From assembly GCA_034433305.1 (NCBI GenBank), contig DAOUAM010000082.1, positions 1 to 55,333 on the forward strand: a stretch of 55,333 nucleotides of DNA, read 5' to 3'. Made by a program: the position numbers and the translations under genes. This DNA is from DAOUAM01 sp034433305 (GTDB lineage: Bacteria; Chloroflexota; Dehalococcoidia; Lucifugimonadales; DAOUAM01). The notes below the pieces were generated by a model. The model worked only from the letters and a program-made list of their open reading frames with translations. It had not been told where the DNA came from and ran no database searches. Shown in pieces: positions 1 through 9,084 of the stretch (position 1 is its first letter; each line of letters begins with the position of its first letter).

Positions 1-250
1 GGTATGCTGGAACTGGGAGCGCAAGTCATCTGGAGACCTCCTGGTCGCTGAGTTGGGGTTCACTTCCAGGATACCCCGTTGACTGCGCTCCCACCTCATG
101 TGTCGGCTACTCGTAACTTTAATCGGACAGCATAGGGTCTCAGACCCGCCCCTAGCATCAGCCGCATACCATCACTGCTTTTAGTGAATGACGCACCAAG
201 GGGGAAACGAAAGGCTTGCGGCGCTCATTGCAGCCTGGACATGGAAGGCC

Positions 251-1144
251 CTAACAGCGCTGCACTGGCTGTCGGAACTCGGGGTGGACGAGGCCGCGGA
301 GCGGCTCTATCGGCACATGGTCGCCGATGCGCTCGACGCCGGTGAACTGCCAGCGCAGCCACAGGGTCTGCTCGCAGTCCCAGCCCCAGTGGTATGTCCA
401 CCCTGACGGCGACTCGACCCGGACCTGCTCCGCCGACAGCAGCCCCCCGAAGGTGAGATGCACGCCGTCCCAGTCCGACGCGACGGCCGACCAGTCGGGC
501 ACCAGGCGGCCGGCGTCGCCCGAGAAGTCCGGCGTCTGGCGGTCGCGGCCACCGTCGGCGGGGTAGCGGACGCACAGGGCGTGCCACGCCTCCGGCCCGT
601 CTATCTCCAGGACGCGGGCCGATGGACTGGCCTTGAGGCGCCAGCAGGCGAAGGGAGGGCCTGTGTAGGCCGCCATGATGTCGCCCACACCCTCGTCCAG
701 GGCCGCGAATATGGAGGAAATGTCCCCGTACAGGGTGGAGGTGTAGAAGCCTCCAGTGGGCTTCTGGGCGTAGCGCTCCCACCAGGATGGTGGGCCGCTG
801 GGCGTCGTCAGCCGGGCCGGGTCTGGCGCCGAGCCGTCCCGGGACACCCAGACCTGGCGCTCCCTGTCCAGCGGCCCGTACCACCAGGCAGCCGATGGCC
901 GCGCCAGGATGGCACGGGCCAGGTCGGCTTTCTTCGGGCCGCGCTGCATTACCTCCCGCAACACCTCGTCGCGGTCCGTCCGCCAGACCTCGGTCTCCCT
1001 GGAGGCCATGGCGCCCATGTAGAGGCCCGTGACCGGCCGGGCGATTTCATAAGGCGACAGGCCCGACGCATTGGCAATGAGCAGGAAGGCGCAGCCCAGC
1101 GGCGAGCGCACCAGCGCCGCAACTTTCGCCTCGATGTCCTCCAC
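251..1144 (-). CDS. Hypothetical protein, 297 aa
   Basis: I do not recognise this family. The frame is open further upstream to 1282, but the GTG at 1144 is preceded by AAGGAGG with 4-5 nt spacing and gives an N-terminus reading VEDIEAKVAALV, so I choose it. The product is soluble, has no signal peptide or clear membrane segment, and is rich in Trp and Tyr (WWYGPLDRERQVWVS, WTYHWGWD). It lies downstream of the SRPBCC, alcohol dehydrogenase and F420-type oxidoreductase genes on the same strand, with a gap of about 134 bp, so it may be the last gene of that set or have its own promoter. The existence of the gene is fairly sure because the frame is long and the ribosome site is good. The function is unknown. 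Confidence 0.6.
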   Translation of the reverse strand: MEDIEAKVAALVRSPLGCAFLLIANASGLSPYEIARPVTGLYMGAMASRETEVWRTDRDEVLREVMQRGPKKADLARAILARPSAAWWYGPLDRERQVWVSRDGSAPDPARLTTPSGPPSWWERYAQKPTGGFYTSTLYGDISSIFAALDEGVGDIMAAYTGPPFACWRLKASPSARVLEIDGPEAWHALCVRYPADGGRDRQTPDFSGDAGRLVPDWSAVASDWDGVHLTFGGLLSAEQVRVESPSGWTYHWGWDCEQTLWLRWQFTGVERIGDHVPIEPLRGLVHPEFRQPVQRC

Positions 1145-1278
1145 GTGGCCTCCTTCAGGGCCATTCCGGCGTGCGGCAGGCAGCACGGGCACGCTATTCA
1201 GGAAGAGAGGAGAAGCGCTTCTTCCAGCCCTGGGCGGCTGGCTGTCTGACCATTCCGCTGGCCCAACGTCTGGATGTC

Positions 1279-1722
1279 TCACTGGCCCGGCTTTCGCTCC
1301 GCCCTCTCCTTGAAGGCGTAGGCCATCTCCTCGAAGCCCCGCCGGGTGTCCCTGTGCAGACCACGGGCCAGCAGCGGCGCCAGCAGGCCGCTGAACACCT
1401 GGCGCTGGCTGAAGCGCACGCGGCCCTCCTCCAGAGGCTCTATGACAAAGATGTGCTCTCTGTCCAACAGGCCAGGGATGAGCAGCCCGCCACGCCAGCG
1501 CAGCTCACGGCCAGGGTCTGCCCTGGTCACCACCGGACGAAAGGTCATGCCCCTGGCCCCCGAGGGCTGGACGCGCACCAGCAGGCGCGCTCTCCCTATG
1601 GCCTTGCCCCTCACCCTCCGGATGAAGGGGTTCCACTGGGGGTACAGGCCAAAGTCGGTGAGCACCTGCCAGACGCGCTCGGGCGAGGCGTCAATCTCGA
1701 TGGAGCTGGAAAGCTCTTTCAT
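1279..1722 (-). CDS. SRPBCC (START/polyketide-cyclase-like) protein
   Basis: A 147-residue protein with the typical SRPBCC start (SSSIEIDASPERVWQVLTDF, then YPQWNPFIRRVRG) and a C-terminal amphipathic helix (FEEMAYAFKERAER). The family forms a helix-grip fold with a deep hydrophobic pocket and binds or processes lipids, aromatics or other hydrophobic ligands. The ligand cannot be read from sequence. The ATG lies only 10 nt after the alcohol dehydrogenase stop, and no strong ribosome site of its own is visible, so translation may be coupled. The context suggests a helper of the two upstream oxidoreductases, which is inference. Confidence 0.82.
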   Translation of the reverse strand: MKELSSSIEIDASPERVWQVLTDFGLYPQWNPFIRRVRGKAIGRARLLVRVQPSGARGMTFRPVVTRADPGRELRWRGGLLIPGLLDREHIFVIEPLEEGRVRFSQRQVFSGLLAPLLARGLHRDTRRGFEEMAYAFKERAERKPGQ

Positions 1723-1732
1723 CTGCCAGTAG

Positions 1733-2773
1733 TCAGGGAATGGTCAGCACCAGCTTGCCGAAGAAGTCCCTGCTCTCCATGACCTCGTGGGCCCTGGCTG
1801 CGTCCTCCAGCGGGAACGTCTGGTGGATGACGCCACGGATGACGCCCCTCCCCGCCAACTCCACGATCTCCCGCAGGTCTTCCCTGCGTCCCATGAAGAC
1901 GCCAAACACCGTCTGGTTCCTGAGGAACAGCAGCCCCATCTGTAGCTCTGCCTTGTAGCCCGTGGTGACGCCGCAGATGCCGTAGCGCCCGCCCGGGGCC
2001 AGCGCCGCCGAGGCGGCAGGCCAGAACTCGGCGCCCACGTGGTCCACCACCACGTCCACGCCGCGTCCGCCGGTGAGCTGCTTCACGCGCTCGGCGATGT
2101 CCTCGCGGGTGTAGACGATGACCTCGTGTGCCCCCAACTCCCTGGCCTTCTGGGCCTTCTCGTCGGTGCTGGTGGTGGCTATGACCCTGGCGCCCAGGAC
2201 GTTGCGGGCCACCTGAATGGCCGCCGTGCCGACGCCGCTGGACGCCGACAGCACCAGGGCCGTCTCCCAGGGCTTCAGCGCCGCGCGCCGCACCAGGATG
2301 GACCAGCAGGGCATGAACACCGTGGGCAGCGACGCCGCCTGCTCGTAGGACAGGGACTCTGGCAGCGGGACGGCGTTGGTGGCTGGCACGCTGACGTACT
2401 CGGCGTAGCCGCCGCTGACGGTGGAACCCAGCATGCCTGGCCTGAGGCACAGCTCGTCCTGGCCGGCGATGCAGTGCTGGCACTGGCCGCACACCAGCCG
2501 GGGGTCCACCACCACGCGGTCGCCAGGCTTGACTCGCGTCACCTCGGGGCCGACCTCCACCACGTCGCCGGCCACGTCCCCGCCCAGGATGTGAGGCCCG
2601 CTGAAGCGCAGCCGTGTGCCTCTGACTCCGGCGCGGGTGAACAGGTCCAGCCGGTTGAGGGCGCAGGCCCTCACCCGCACTTTCACGTCGTTGGGGCCGA
2701 TGGCCGGCTCCGGCAGGTCGCCGTAGGTCAGCACCTCGGTGCCGCCGTGCTGGGTGATGTAGACTGCTTTCAT
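1733..2773 (-). CDS. Zinc-binding alcohol dehydrogenase / quinone oxidoreductase (MDR family)
   Basis: A 346-residue medium-chain dehydrogenase/reductase. The GroES-like half has GGDVAGDVVEVG and the four-cysteine structural zinc loop (CGQCQHCIAGQDELC, about residues 95-110). The Rossmann half carries SASSGVGTAAIQVARNV for NAD(P)H binding. The family oxidises alcohols or reduces quinones and enones in the cytosol; substrate unknown. Length is normal for the family. The ATG has GAGGAG five bases upstream. The gene lies 35 bp after the F420-type oxidoreductase and 10 bp before the SRPBCC gene, consistent with one operon. Confidence 0.9.
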   Translation of the reverse strand: MKAVYITQHGGTEVLTYGDLPEPAIGPNDVKVRVRACALNRLDLFTRAGVRGTRLRFSGPHILGGDVAGDVVEVGPEVTRVKPGDRVVVDPRLVCGQCQHCIAGQDELCLRPGMLGSTVSGGYAEYVSVPATNAVPLPESLSYEQAASLPTVFMPCWSILVRRAALKPWETALVLSASSGVGTAAIQVARNVLGARVIATTSTDEKAQKARELGAHEVIVYTREDIAERVKQLTGGRGVDVVVDHVGAEFWPAASAALAPGGRYGICGVTTGYKAELQMGLLFLRNQTVFGVFMGRREDLREIVELAGRGVIRGVIHQTFPLEDAARAHEVMESRDFFGKLVLTIP

Positions 2774-2808
2774 GAAAGCTCCTCGCTGGCCCGGACTTGC
2801 AAAGGCGC

Positions 2809-3768
2809 TCAGCCCTGCACCAGAGGCCTGACCTCACCGGCAAACCTGTCCATGCGCCTGAAGGTCTCGTCCAGAGTGGGCGCCTGGAAGTTGAAGAGCA
2901 GATGGCGCACACCCAGTCCCTCCCACTGTCGGATGTCGCCCGCGATCTGCTGCGGACTGCCCGTGAAGGGACGGCGCTGGCCGTCGCGCAAGGTCTGTTC
3001 CTGGCGGTCGTTGTACCAGCCGGCGTTGTAAGCCAGGTCCAGGTCGGCGGGAGTCCTGCCTGCCTCGCTGGCGTAGGCCCGAACGCGGGCTATGTGGCTG
3101 GCTAGCTGTTCTGGTGTCTCCACGGGAAAGCGTGGGTTGTTGCCGATGGGGTACCAGGCGTTGCCCAGGCGGGCCGCCCGCCGCAGCGCCGCCGGGCTTT
3201 CGCCGCCGACCCATATGGGCGGGTGAGGCTGCTGCACAGGCTTGGGCAGGAAGGCAATGTCGGAGAAACGGCAGTACTTTCCCTGGAAGCTGGGGTTGTC
3301 GCTGGTCCACAGCGCCTTGAAGGCCAGGATGTACTCGTCGCCCACGGCGCCGCGCTCCTCGAAGGGCGGCGCGCCGATGGCCTCGAACTCCTCCCGCATC
3401 CAGCCGACACCGCAGCCAACTATGAGCCGTCCACGGGAAAGCACGTCAATGGTCGCCAGCACCTTGGCGGCCAGCACCGGGCTGCGGTGAGGCAGCACCA
3501 TAACCGTCGTCAGCAGGCGGACGCGCGAGGTACAGGCGGCCAGGAAGGCCAGCGTGGTAAGCTGCTCCAGGCACTCGCCCGACACTCGCCCGGCGAACTC
3601 GCCGCTCTCGCTGTAGGGGTACCGTGACTGGATGCTCCTGGGTATGACGATGTGATCGCTGACGCCGATGATATGGAAGCCCAGCTCCTCGCCGTGCCGG
3701 GCGAGGGCTGCCAGGTTGTCCGGCGTGGACAGAGGGCCGCGCGTGGGCATCCCGAAGCCGAACTCCAT
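2809..3768 (-). CDS. LLM-class F420-dependent oxidoreductase
   Basis: A 319-residue luciferase-like TIM-barrel protein. It opens with MEFGFGMPTRGPL, has GVSDHIVIPRS and VMVLPHRSPVLAAKVLAT, then SRGRLIVGCGVGWMREEF and PPIWVGGESPAALRRAARLG, the usual order of cofactor-binding segments in the TIGR03619-like F420 group. These enzymes transfer hydride between coenzyme F420 (or FMN) and small organic substrates. The F420 assignment is by family resemblance. AGGAGG lies 7 nt before the ATG. It is the first gene of the minus-strand set running down to position 251. The gap to the DUF2182 gene (about 150 bp) shows nothing notable. Confidence 0.88.
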   Translation of the reverse strand: MEFGFGMPTRGPLSTPDNLAALARHGEELGFHIIGVSDHIVIPRSIQSRYPYSESGEFAGRVSGECLEQLTTLAFLAACTSRVRLLTTVMVLPHRSPVLAAKVLATIDVLSRGRLIVGCGVGWMREEFEAIGAPPFEERGAVGDEYILAFKALWTSDNPSFQGKYCRFSDIAFLPKPVQQPHPPIWVGGESPAALRRAARLGNAWYPIGNNPRFPVETPEQLASHIARVRAYASEAGRTPADLDLAYNAGWYNDRQEQTLRDGQRRPFTGSPQQIAGDIRQWEGLGVRHLLFNFQAPTLDETFRRMDRFAGEVRPLVQG

Positions 3769-3916
3769 GCTACTGCCTCCTGCACTGGGGAAAGCACGTG
3801 ACGACTCCTGTTTAGCCCACAGTAAAGACGACGGCCCGCCTTGTCAATAGGGCGCGGCTTCCACGGGCACCTGCATGAGGGACGGTCCTTGAGGGTAGCC
3901 GGGAGGCAGGCCCGCC

Positions 3917-4705
3917 TCAGGCCAGCGCCGTGGCGATAGTCCAGATGCCAAAGGCGACCAGGGCGATGCCGGTGGCCCTGCCCGTCCACTGGCCCATGGG
4001 CAGGACTTTCTCCACCAGCACGAAGGCCGCGATGGCTGCCACCCACAACAGGTTCATGACGCCGGCGACAAACAGCAGCCCCATGAGCGCCCAGCAGCAG
4101 CCCAGACAGTACCTGCCATGCTTGACACCCATGACCAGCGCGCCCTTGGCTCCATCGCGCCAGTTGGACATGATAAAGCCCAGGGGCGAGCGGCACGTGG
4201 TGAGGCAAACATACTTGAGGCGGCTCCACTGGAACACGCCAGCTACCAGCAGGATGGCGCCGCCCAGGTAGGGGCTGGTGCTCTCCATCTGCGGGGAAAG
4301 CAGGGACGCCCTGTGAAGGCCCCACTGGGCCAGAGTTGCCAGCACCGCGAAGCCGGCCCACACGACCAGGTAGCCCAGCAGAAAGACGCCCGTGGGCACG
4401 TAGGGCCGCTCCTGCTCACGGCGCCGGCGGTTGACCATGGTGAAGAGCAGCACCATAGGCGCGGCAGACGGCGTCATCATGGCCACCATCATCACCGCCC
4501 ACATGGCGAAGGCCAGCAAGAAGTCGGACGCACCCCATGCCTCCATCACTGGCATGGACATGGCCATTCCTGTGCTGTCGCCCGCCATGTCCTGGGCGCG
4601 GTACACGGTGTACGCCCAGGCCAGGGCCACCACGCCGGCGACCCCACCGGCGACTATAATGCGGTCACGTCTCAGTACCGATTCAAGCTGCGATGTGCCT
4701 TGCAT
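3917..4705 (-). CDS. DUF2182 integral membrane protein
   Basis: A 262-residue polytopic membrane protein with about six helices. It shows the family hallmarks: the Met-rich helix FAMWAVMMVAMMTPSAAPMV, the segment YVCLTTCRSPLGFIMSNW, and GVKHGRYCLGCCWALM. DUF2182 proteins are described as predicted metal-binding membrane proteins; the conserved Met, Cys and His residues fit that, but no transport activity is proven. AGGGG lies just upstream of the ATG. It starts 20 bp after the DUF1326 stop; these two families are recurrent neighbours in bacteria, so they are probably co-transcribed and work together. Confidence 0.88.
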   Translation of the reverse strand: MQGTSQLESVLRRDRIIVAGGVAGVVALAWAYTVYRAQDMAGDSTGMAMSMPVMEAWGASDFLLAFAMWAVMMVAMMTPSAAPMVLLFTMVNRRRREQERPYVPTGVFLLGYLVVWAGFAVLATLAQWGLHRASLLSPQMESTSPYLGGAILLVAGVFQWSRLKYVCLTTCRSPLGFIMSNWRDGAKGALVMGVKHGRYCLGCCWALMGLLFVAGVMNLLWVAAIAAFVLVEKVLPMGQWTGRATGIALVAFGIWTIATALA

Positions 4706-4725
4706 ACGGCCCCTCAGACCCCCCT

Positions 4726-5343
4726 TTACCCGCCACGCCAGTTGACGCTGCCAACCATGCCAGACCTGGCAGCGAACCTGTGGGGCAGATCAGCATCGGA
4801 CCACTGGGTGCCAGCGCTGGGGGCCAGGTAGCCCCTGGTCAGGCCGAAGGCGGCCTGCAAGCCCGCGTTCTCCATGGTCGTGTGCTGGCCGGCTTCGTTC
4901 TTTAGCCGCTGGGAGCGTATCTGGCCAAAGTTGCCGACGCTGGCCGTCAGCAGGTCGCCCTCCTCCTTGACATCTATCCGTGCCGTCTGGGACGGGAGCC
5001 ACCTGGACACCATGGGGGCCAGGACTTCCATCGGCCCACCTTTCTTGCCCTGGAAGATGGACTCCAGCTCCCGGCGCTGGTTGGCGTTGGCGTTGCTGTC
5101 GATGTACAGGCGGGCTGTGCCATTGCCATCGAACAGAGTTGGCCCGGGGAAGTCTACCGCCATGACCACCGTTCGGCCGGCCAGACTGACGCCGTCGGAG
5201 TTGCCTTCCTGGATACGGAACAGGAAAGCGCTATCGCACCAGCCCTGGTCCATCACCATGAGTTCCCTGACTCCAAACCAGCACGGACAGAGCATGTTGC
5301 AGCTACAGGTCTCTACCATCTGGGCTGTCAGGTTCCAGGCCAT
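4726..5343 (-). CDS. DUF1326 domain protein
   Basis: A 205-residue protein. The frame extends upstream to 5502, but the ATG at 5343 has AAGGAGAG at correct spacing and gives the family-typical N-terminus MAWNLTAQMVETCSCNMLCP. The CSCNMLCPCW cysteine cluster is the family hallmark and could bind a metal. No membrane segment is seen. DUF1326 has no firmly known biochemical role. The close DUF2182 partner suggests a two-component metal-related module, a soluble Cys-rich protein plus a membrane protein. This is inference. Confidence 0.87.
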   Translation of the reverse strand: MAWNLTAQMVETCSCNMLCPCWFGVRELMVMDQGWCDSAFLFRIQEGNSDGVSLAGRTVVMAVDFPGPTLFDGNGTARLYIDSNANANQRRELESIFQGKKGGPMEVLAPMVSRWLPSQTARIDVKEEGDLLTASVGNFGQIRSQRLKNEAGQHTTMENAGLQAAFGLTRGYLAPSAGTQWSDADLPHRFAARSGMVGSVNWRGG

Positions 5344-5960
5344 GCTCTTCTCTCCTTTCGCTGAAGCTAACTCGACCTCCACCGTTACGAGGACGCGACA
5401 CCAGACGCATCGCACGGGCTTGCGCGCCGAGGCGATACCCGACAGCACCTGGCGCTGTGCTGGATGTGGGCCGGGGACCCCGCCGTGCCGGAGTTGGGAC
5501 ATGGTAGGTCAGGCACACTGGAGCGCGACTCCCTGGCCGGTGCCACCTTGGCCTCTCAGGACATGGAGCCGGTACCGCGTTGCACCTTTATGTTATGTCT
5601 TCCGGCGTGCCGCTCACTGGGCATTTCAGCAGGCTTGAAGGCACCGGTGCTCCAGGCTTTTCAGTCATGCTCTTGCGCCATCGGGGCCGGTGATTGCGGG
5701 AAAGCCCACGTGCGCCTGGGCCACTTGTATCAGCCCCTGGTCTGAATGCGCTAAAGCCTAATCCGGCCATTTGCAACTGTCAAGAGGCGTGGTCATTATG
5801 CAGCGCATAAACTGGAAGGCATAATATGAACCTATGTGTATTTGTGACTTTTCTGGTGCTATTCGTAACATCCCTCCCTTGCTGGCGGTAGCATATCTGG
5901 CATTTCCCCGGTGGGCACAGGTCTGTACAATAGTCCCAACTCTATCTTGGAGGGCTGCTA
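5344..5960. other. Intergenic region, divergent promoters
   Basis: About 617 bp with no convincing gene; short open frames on both strands have no ribosome site and no recognisable product. The right part (about 5745-5880) is noticeably AT-richer than its surroundings. A TACAAT hexamer at 5926-5931 is a possible -10 for the UxuA-like gene, without a clear -35. The region probably holds the promoters for the divergent DUF1326 and UxuA-like units. Confidence 0.4.
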
Positions 5961-6995
5961 ATGTACGTTGGCACACAGGCCAGGGCCCGTAACGACGATG
6001 ACTATCGCGTCTTTGCCCAACTGGGCGTGCAGCACATCTGCGGCTACCCGCCCGGCGAGCCGTCGGAGTGGACGGCGGAGAACCTGACCAGGTACAGGGA
6101 GCATGTGGAGTCCTTCGGTCTTGTGCTGGACATGGTCCCGCTACCCCTCTCTTCCTCCGAGGTCTCCCGGGCCGAGAACCCCAACATCATCCTGGGCAAA
6201 AGCCCGGAGCGCGACCGCGAGATCGAGGGGATATGCAACATCATTCGCGCCTGTTCCGTGGCGGGCATACCGGCGGTCAAGTACAACTTCACCGTGCTGG
6301 GGGTCATCACCACGCACCGCGTGCCTGTCCGCGGCGGCGCCATCAGCAGGGCTTTCGACTACGAAAAGGCCAGGCCGGACTATCATCGTCTGACCATCGC
6401 CGGCCGCGTGGACGCCGATACCTTCTGGGAGCGCATAGACTACTTCCTGGAGCGCGTGGTGCCCGTGGCCGAGGAGTACAGGGTGCGGCTGGCCTGCCAT
6501 CCCCACGACCCGGCGGTGCCTGTCGGCCACCGGGGCGTGGACCGCGTCCTGGGCAGCGTGGAGGGCCTGAAGAAGTTCGTCTCCATGCACGAAAGCCCCT
6601 ATCATGGCCTGAACTTCTGCCAGGGCACGGTGTCCGAGATGCTGGAGAAGCCAGGCGAGCAGATCTACGACGTCATACGCTACTTTGGCGAGCGCAAGAA
6701 GATATTCAATGTCCACTTCCGCAACATCAAGGGCGGCTATCTGGACTTCGTCGAGACCTTCATTGACGAGGGCGACGTGGACATGCATAAGGCCGCCAGG
6801 GTGTACCAGGAGGTCGGCTACGAGTACATGATGATGCCCGACCACACGCCCCACGTGTCGGGGGAGAATGCCGAGATGGTGGCCTTCGCCTACGCCTATG
6901 GCTACATCAAGGCGCTCATTGACGTGGTGGAGCGCGAGGCGCGCCAGGGCAACCACGCGGGCCAGCGACGGGCCAGGGCCAGGCAGCGGGCCTGA
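5961..6995 (+). CDS. Mannonate dehydratase-like (UxuA family) TIM-barrel enzyme
   Basis: A 344-residue protein resembling D-mannonate dehydratase and related sugar-acid or sugar-phosphate isomerase-type TIM barrels. Supporting segments are AVKYNFTVLG, RLACHPHDPAVP, GLNFCQGTVSEM, IFNVHFRNIKGG and MMPDHTPHVSG, rich in His, Asp and Cys positioned as metal ligands. UxuA converts D-mannonate to 2-keto-3-deoxygluconate in hexuronate breakdown. This protein is about 50 residues shorter than the E. coli enzyme, so the exact substrate is uncertain. GGAGG lies 7 nt upstream of the ATG. The C-terminus is a short Arg-rich tail (AGQRRARARQRA). Confidence 0.75.
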   Translation: MYVGTQARARNDDDYRVFAQLGVQHICGYPPGEPSEWTAENLTRYREHVESFGLVLDMVPLPLSSSEVSRAENPNIILGKSPERDREIEGICNIIRACSVAGIPAVKYNFTVLGVITTHRVPVRGGAISRAFDYEKARPDYHRLTIAGRVDADTFWERIDYFLERVVPVAEEYRVRLACHPHDPAVPVGHRGVDRVLGSVEGLKKFVSMHESPYHGLNFCQGTVSEMLEKPGEQIYDVIRYFGERKKIFNVHFRNIKGGYLDFVETFIDEGDVDMHKAARVYQEVGYEYMMMPDHTPHVSGENAEMVAFAYAYGYIKALIDVVEREARQGNHAGQRRARARQRA

Positions 6996-7114
6996 CACAC
7001 CCTGCTAGCAAGCGCAGGCAGGCGGAGCGGCCCCGCCCTCCGCCGGCCTGGCACTGGTGCCAGGCCCCTTGAACGTCATGTGTCTGAGCGCACCAGGCCA
7101 TACTCTGCTACAGA

Positions 7115-7789
7115 ATGGACATTTACCTGGAGATTGGCAAGAAGAGGGTGTTCGCCGGCGCCCTGGAGTGGCCGGGCTGGTGCCGCAGCGGGCGCGACGA
7201 GGCGGCGGCGTTGCAGGCCCTCCTGGACTACGGGCCGCGCTATGCCCGCGCTATTGGCGCGGCCCGGCTGGAGTTCCAGGCCCCGGCTGACGTCTCTCAG
7301 CTCGTCGTGGTCCAGCGGCTCAATGGCAACGCGTCCACCGATTTCGGCGCGCCGGACATCCCTCCCGCCAGCGACGCTGGGCCGCTGGACAACACTGCCC
7401 TGGAGCGGCTCCAGAGGTTGCTGCAGGCGTGCTGGCAGACCTTCGACGCCACCACGCGGGCGGCTTCTGGCAGGGCGCTCCGCAAAGGGCCTCGCGGGGG
7501 TGGCCGTGACCTGGAAGGCATCGTGCAGCACGTGATGGATGCCCAGGCGGCCTACCTGCGTCGGCTGGGCTGGAAGCCTGTTGCTGCTGAAGGGGGCGAC
7601 GTGGCCGGCAGTCCTGGACACATCCGACAGGCCATGGTGAGCGCGTTGGAAGCAGCGGCCCACGGCGAGATGCCCACTCAAGGCCCCCGTGGTGGCGCAC
7701 GCTGGACGCCGCGCTACTTTGTCCGCCGGGCCGCCTGGCATGTGCTGGACCATGCGTGGGAGATAGAGGACCGCGTACTGGCGGGGTGA
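7115..7789 (+). CDS. DinB-like four-helix protein (putative)
   Basis: A 224-residue soluble protein. The first 70 residues are of unrecognised type (MDIYLEIGKKRVFAGALEWP). The rest is helical with HVMDAQAAYLRRLGW and RRAAWHVLDHAWEIEDR, a His-helix-HxxxH layout as in DinB/YfiT-type metal-binding bundles. That assignment is moderate. It is followed 16 bp later by the alpha/beta hydrolase gene, so the two are probably co-transcribed. A thiol-transferase or other DinB-type activity cannot be specified. Confidence 0.6.
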   Translation: MDIYLEIGKKRVFAGALEWPGWCRSGRDEAAALQALLDYGPRYARAIGAARLEFQAPADVSQLVVVQRLNGNASTDFGAPDIPPASDAGPLDNTALERLQRLLQACWQTFDATTRAASGRALRKGPRGGGRDLEGIVQHVMDAQAAYLRRLGWKPVAAEGGDVAGSPGHIRQAMVSALEAAAHGEMPTQGPRGGARWTPRYFVRRAAWHVLDHAWEIEDRVLAG

Positions 7790-7805
7790 GAGGACAAGAA
7801 GGCCG

Positions 7806-8612
7806 ATGCAGACTCAGTACCTGCAGTTCCCCGAAGGAAGGCTGGCGTATACCGACTACGGCGGCAACGGCCAGCCTGTGCTGATGTTGCCAGGAATGGG
7901 CGCCCTGCGCACCGAGTACCGCTACCTGGCCCCAAGACTCCGCGAGGCAGGCTATCGCCCCGTGTCGGTTGACCTGCGCGGACATGGCGATTCCAGCGTC
8001 CCGTGGAGCACATACGACGTGCCCTCCGTGGGAGGCGACATCCTCGCCTTGATAGAGCACCTGGATGCCGGGCCTGCCCATCTCATCGGGACATCTTTCG
8101 CCGCCGCCCCGGTGGTGTGGGCCGCCGTCGAGCAGCCTGGCCAGGTCCGCTCCCTGGTGCTCATCGGGCCTTTTGTGCGCCAGGTAAAGATAAGTCCCGT
8201 CATGACTGCCCTGTTCTGGCTCATGACCCACAACCCCTGGCGCGTGCGACTGTGGGCCATGTACTATCGCACCCTGTACCCGACGCACAAGCCCGACGAC
8301 CTGAAGGACTACCTGGGCCAGCTAAGGGCCAACATGGCGCAGAGGGGCCGTTTCCAGGCGGCCCTGGCGCTGGCAAGCTCCTCGCGCAGGCCATCGGAGG
8401 AGCGTTTAAGGCAGGTGAAGGCTCCCACGCTGGTCATCATGGGGACGAAGGACCCGGACTTCCCCGACCCGGCAGCGGAAGGTAAGCAGGTCGCAGAGCA
8501 GACCGGTGGCACCCTGGCGCTGATTGAGGGGGCCGGCCACTACCCCCAGACTGAAATGCCCGAGAAGACCGCATCTATAGTGATTGAATTCCTGAGGCGG
8601 TCAGCTTCATGA
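7806..8612 (+). CDS. Alpha/beta hydrolase
   Basis: A 268-residue alpha/beta-hydrolase fold protein. Visible elements are the oxyanion segment VLMLPGMGAL, DLRGHGDSS, the nucleophile elbow GTSFA (serine nucleophile), the acid segment MGTKDPDFPDP, and the catalytic histidine in GAGHYPQTE. It is a cytosolic hydrolase of unknown substrate (ester, lactone or C-C bond). The central part (MTALFWLMTHNPWRVRLWAMYYR) is a cap region. It sits directly behind the DinB-like gene. Confidence 0.88.
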   Translation: MQTQYLQFPEGRLAYTDYGGNGQPVLMLPGMGALRTEYRYLAPRLREAGYRPVSVDLRGHGDSSVPWSTYDVPSVGGDILALIEHLDAGPAHLIGTSFAAAPVVWAAVEQPGQVRSLVLIGPFVRQVKISPVMTALFWLMTHNPWRVRLWAMYYRTLYPTHKPDDLKDYLGQLRANMAQRGRFQAALALASSSRRPSEERLRQVKAPTLVIMGTKDPDFPDPAAEGKQVAEQTGGTLALIEGAGHYPQTEMPEKTASIVIEFLRRSAS

Positions 8613-8922
8613 GGCGCAAGGTGCAACACGCATATAAAGGGAACCGTACCTGCCTGGCCTTCCGTCCTTCCTGACAGCCAGATGTCCAGACGTCTGAGCA
8701 CCTGTATGGCGGAGCATCTGGAAGGCTGGCCATTTAGCAAGCCCAGCCATACGGCGGCCCCCTTGCCAACTCTTCCCAATAGAGGCCCACACCGCTAACG
8801 GTTTATACAACAGGTGTGGTATAAGAGCCTATCCGATTGCACGTTGGCTGGTAAAGCGCCCCTGGACAAGCTCAGGGCGAGCGGTCATTTACCCGTTCCT
8901 GGTGGGCCTCTCGGACCACCAT

Positions 8923-9028
8923 CAAGGTTGTGGGATAGGCACCAGGCGGAAGGCCGATTGGGCAACCACAAGGGTTGCCCCTACGTTTCAAGGCCGAGTG
9001 CATCCGCCAAGGTTGTTGAATAGGCACT
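8923..9028. repeat. Imperfect direct repeat flanking a hairpin
   Basis: The segments at 8923-8944 and 9008-9028 both read CAAGGTTGT followed by GATAGGCAC or AATAGGCAC with a few differences. Between them lies the palindrome at 8960-8980. This arrangement suggests a small non-autonomous repeat unit. Confidence 0.45.
8960..8980. repeat. Palindromic repeat, 8+5+8 (GGGCAACC arms)
   Basis: Perfect inverted repeat GGGCAACC-ACAAG-GGTTGCCC followed by CTACG. The same arms occur in reverse orientation at 40043-40063, and a sister unit with the same ACAAG loop occurs at 40065-40085. It is not followed by a T-run, so it is not a classic terminator. Confidence 0.7.
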
Positions 9029-9084
9029 AAGTGCCCTGCTGGCATACATTCCAGCAGCGTATTCTACAAGTGGAGTCATCGGCT

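Larger units (their letters stand above)
8613..9084. other. Intergenic region with short repeats
   Basis: About 470 bp without a convincing gene. It contains a short imperfect direct repeat (8923-8944 and 9008-9028) bracketing a perfect 8+5+8 hairpin (8960-8980) that recurs elsewhere in the window. The whole stretch looks like a degenerate intergenic repeat element and not regulatory DNA of a known type. Confidence 0.5.
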
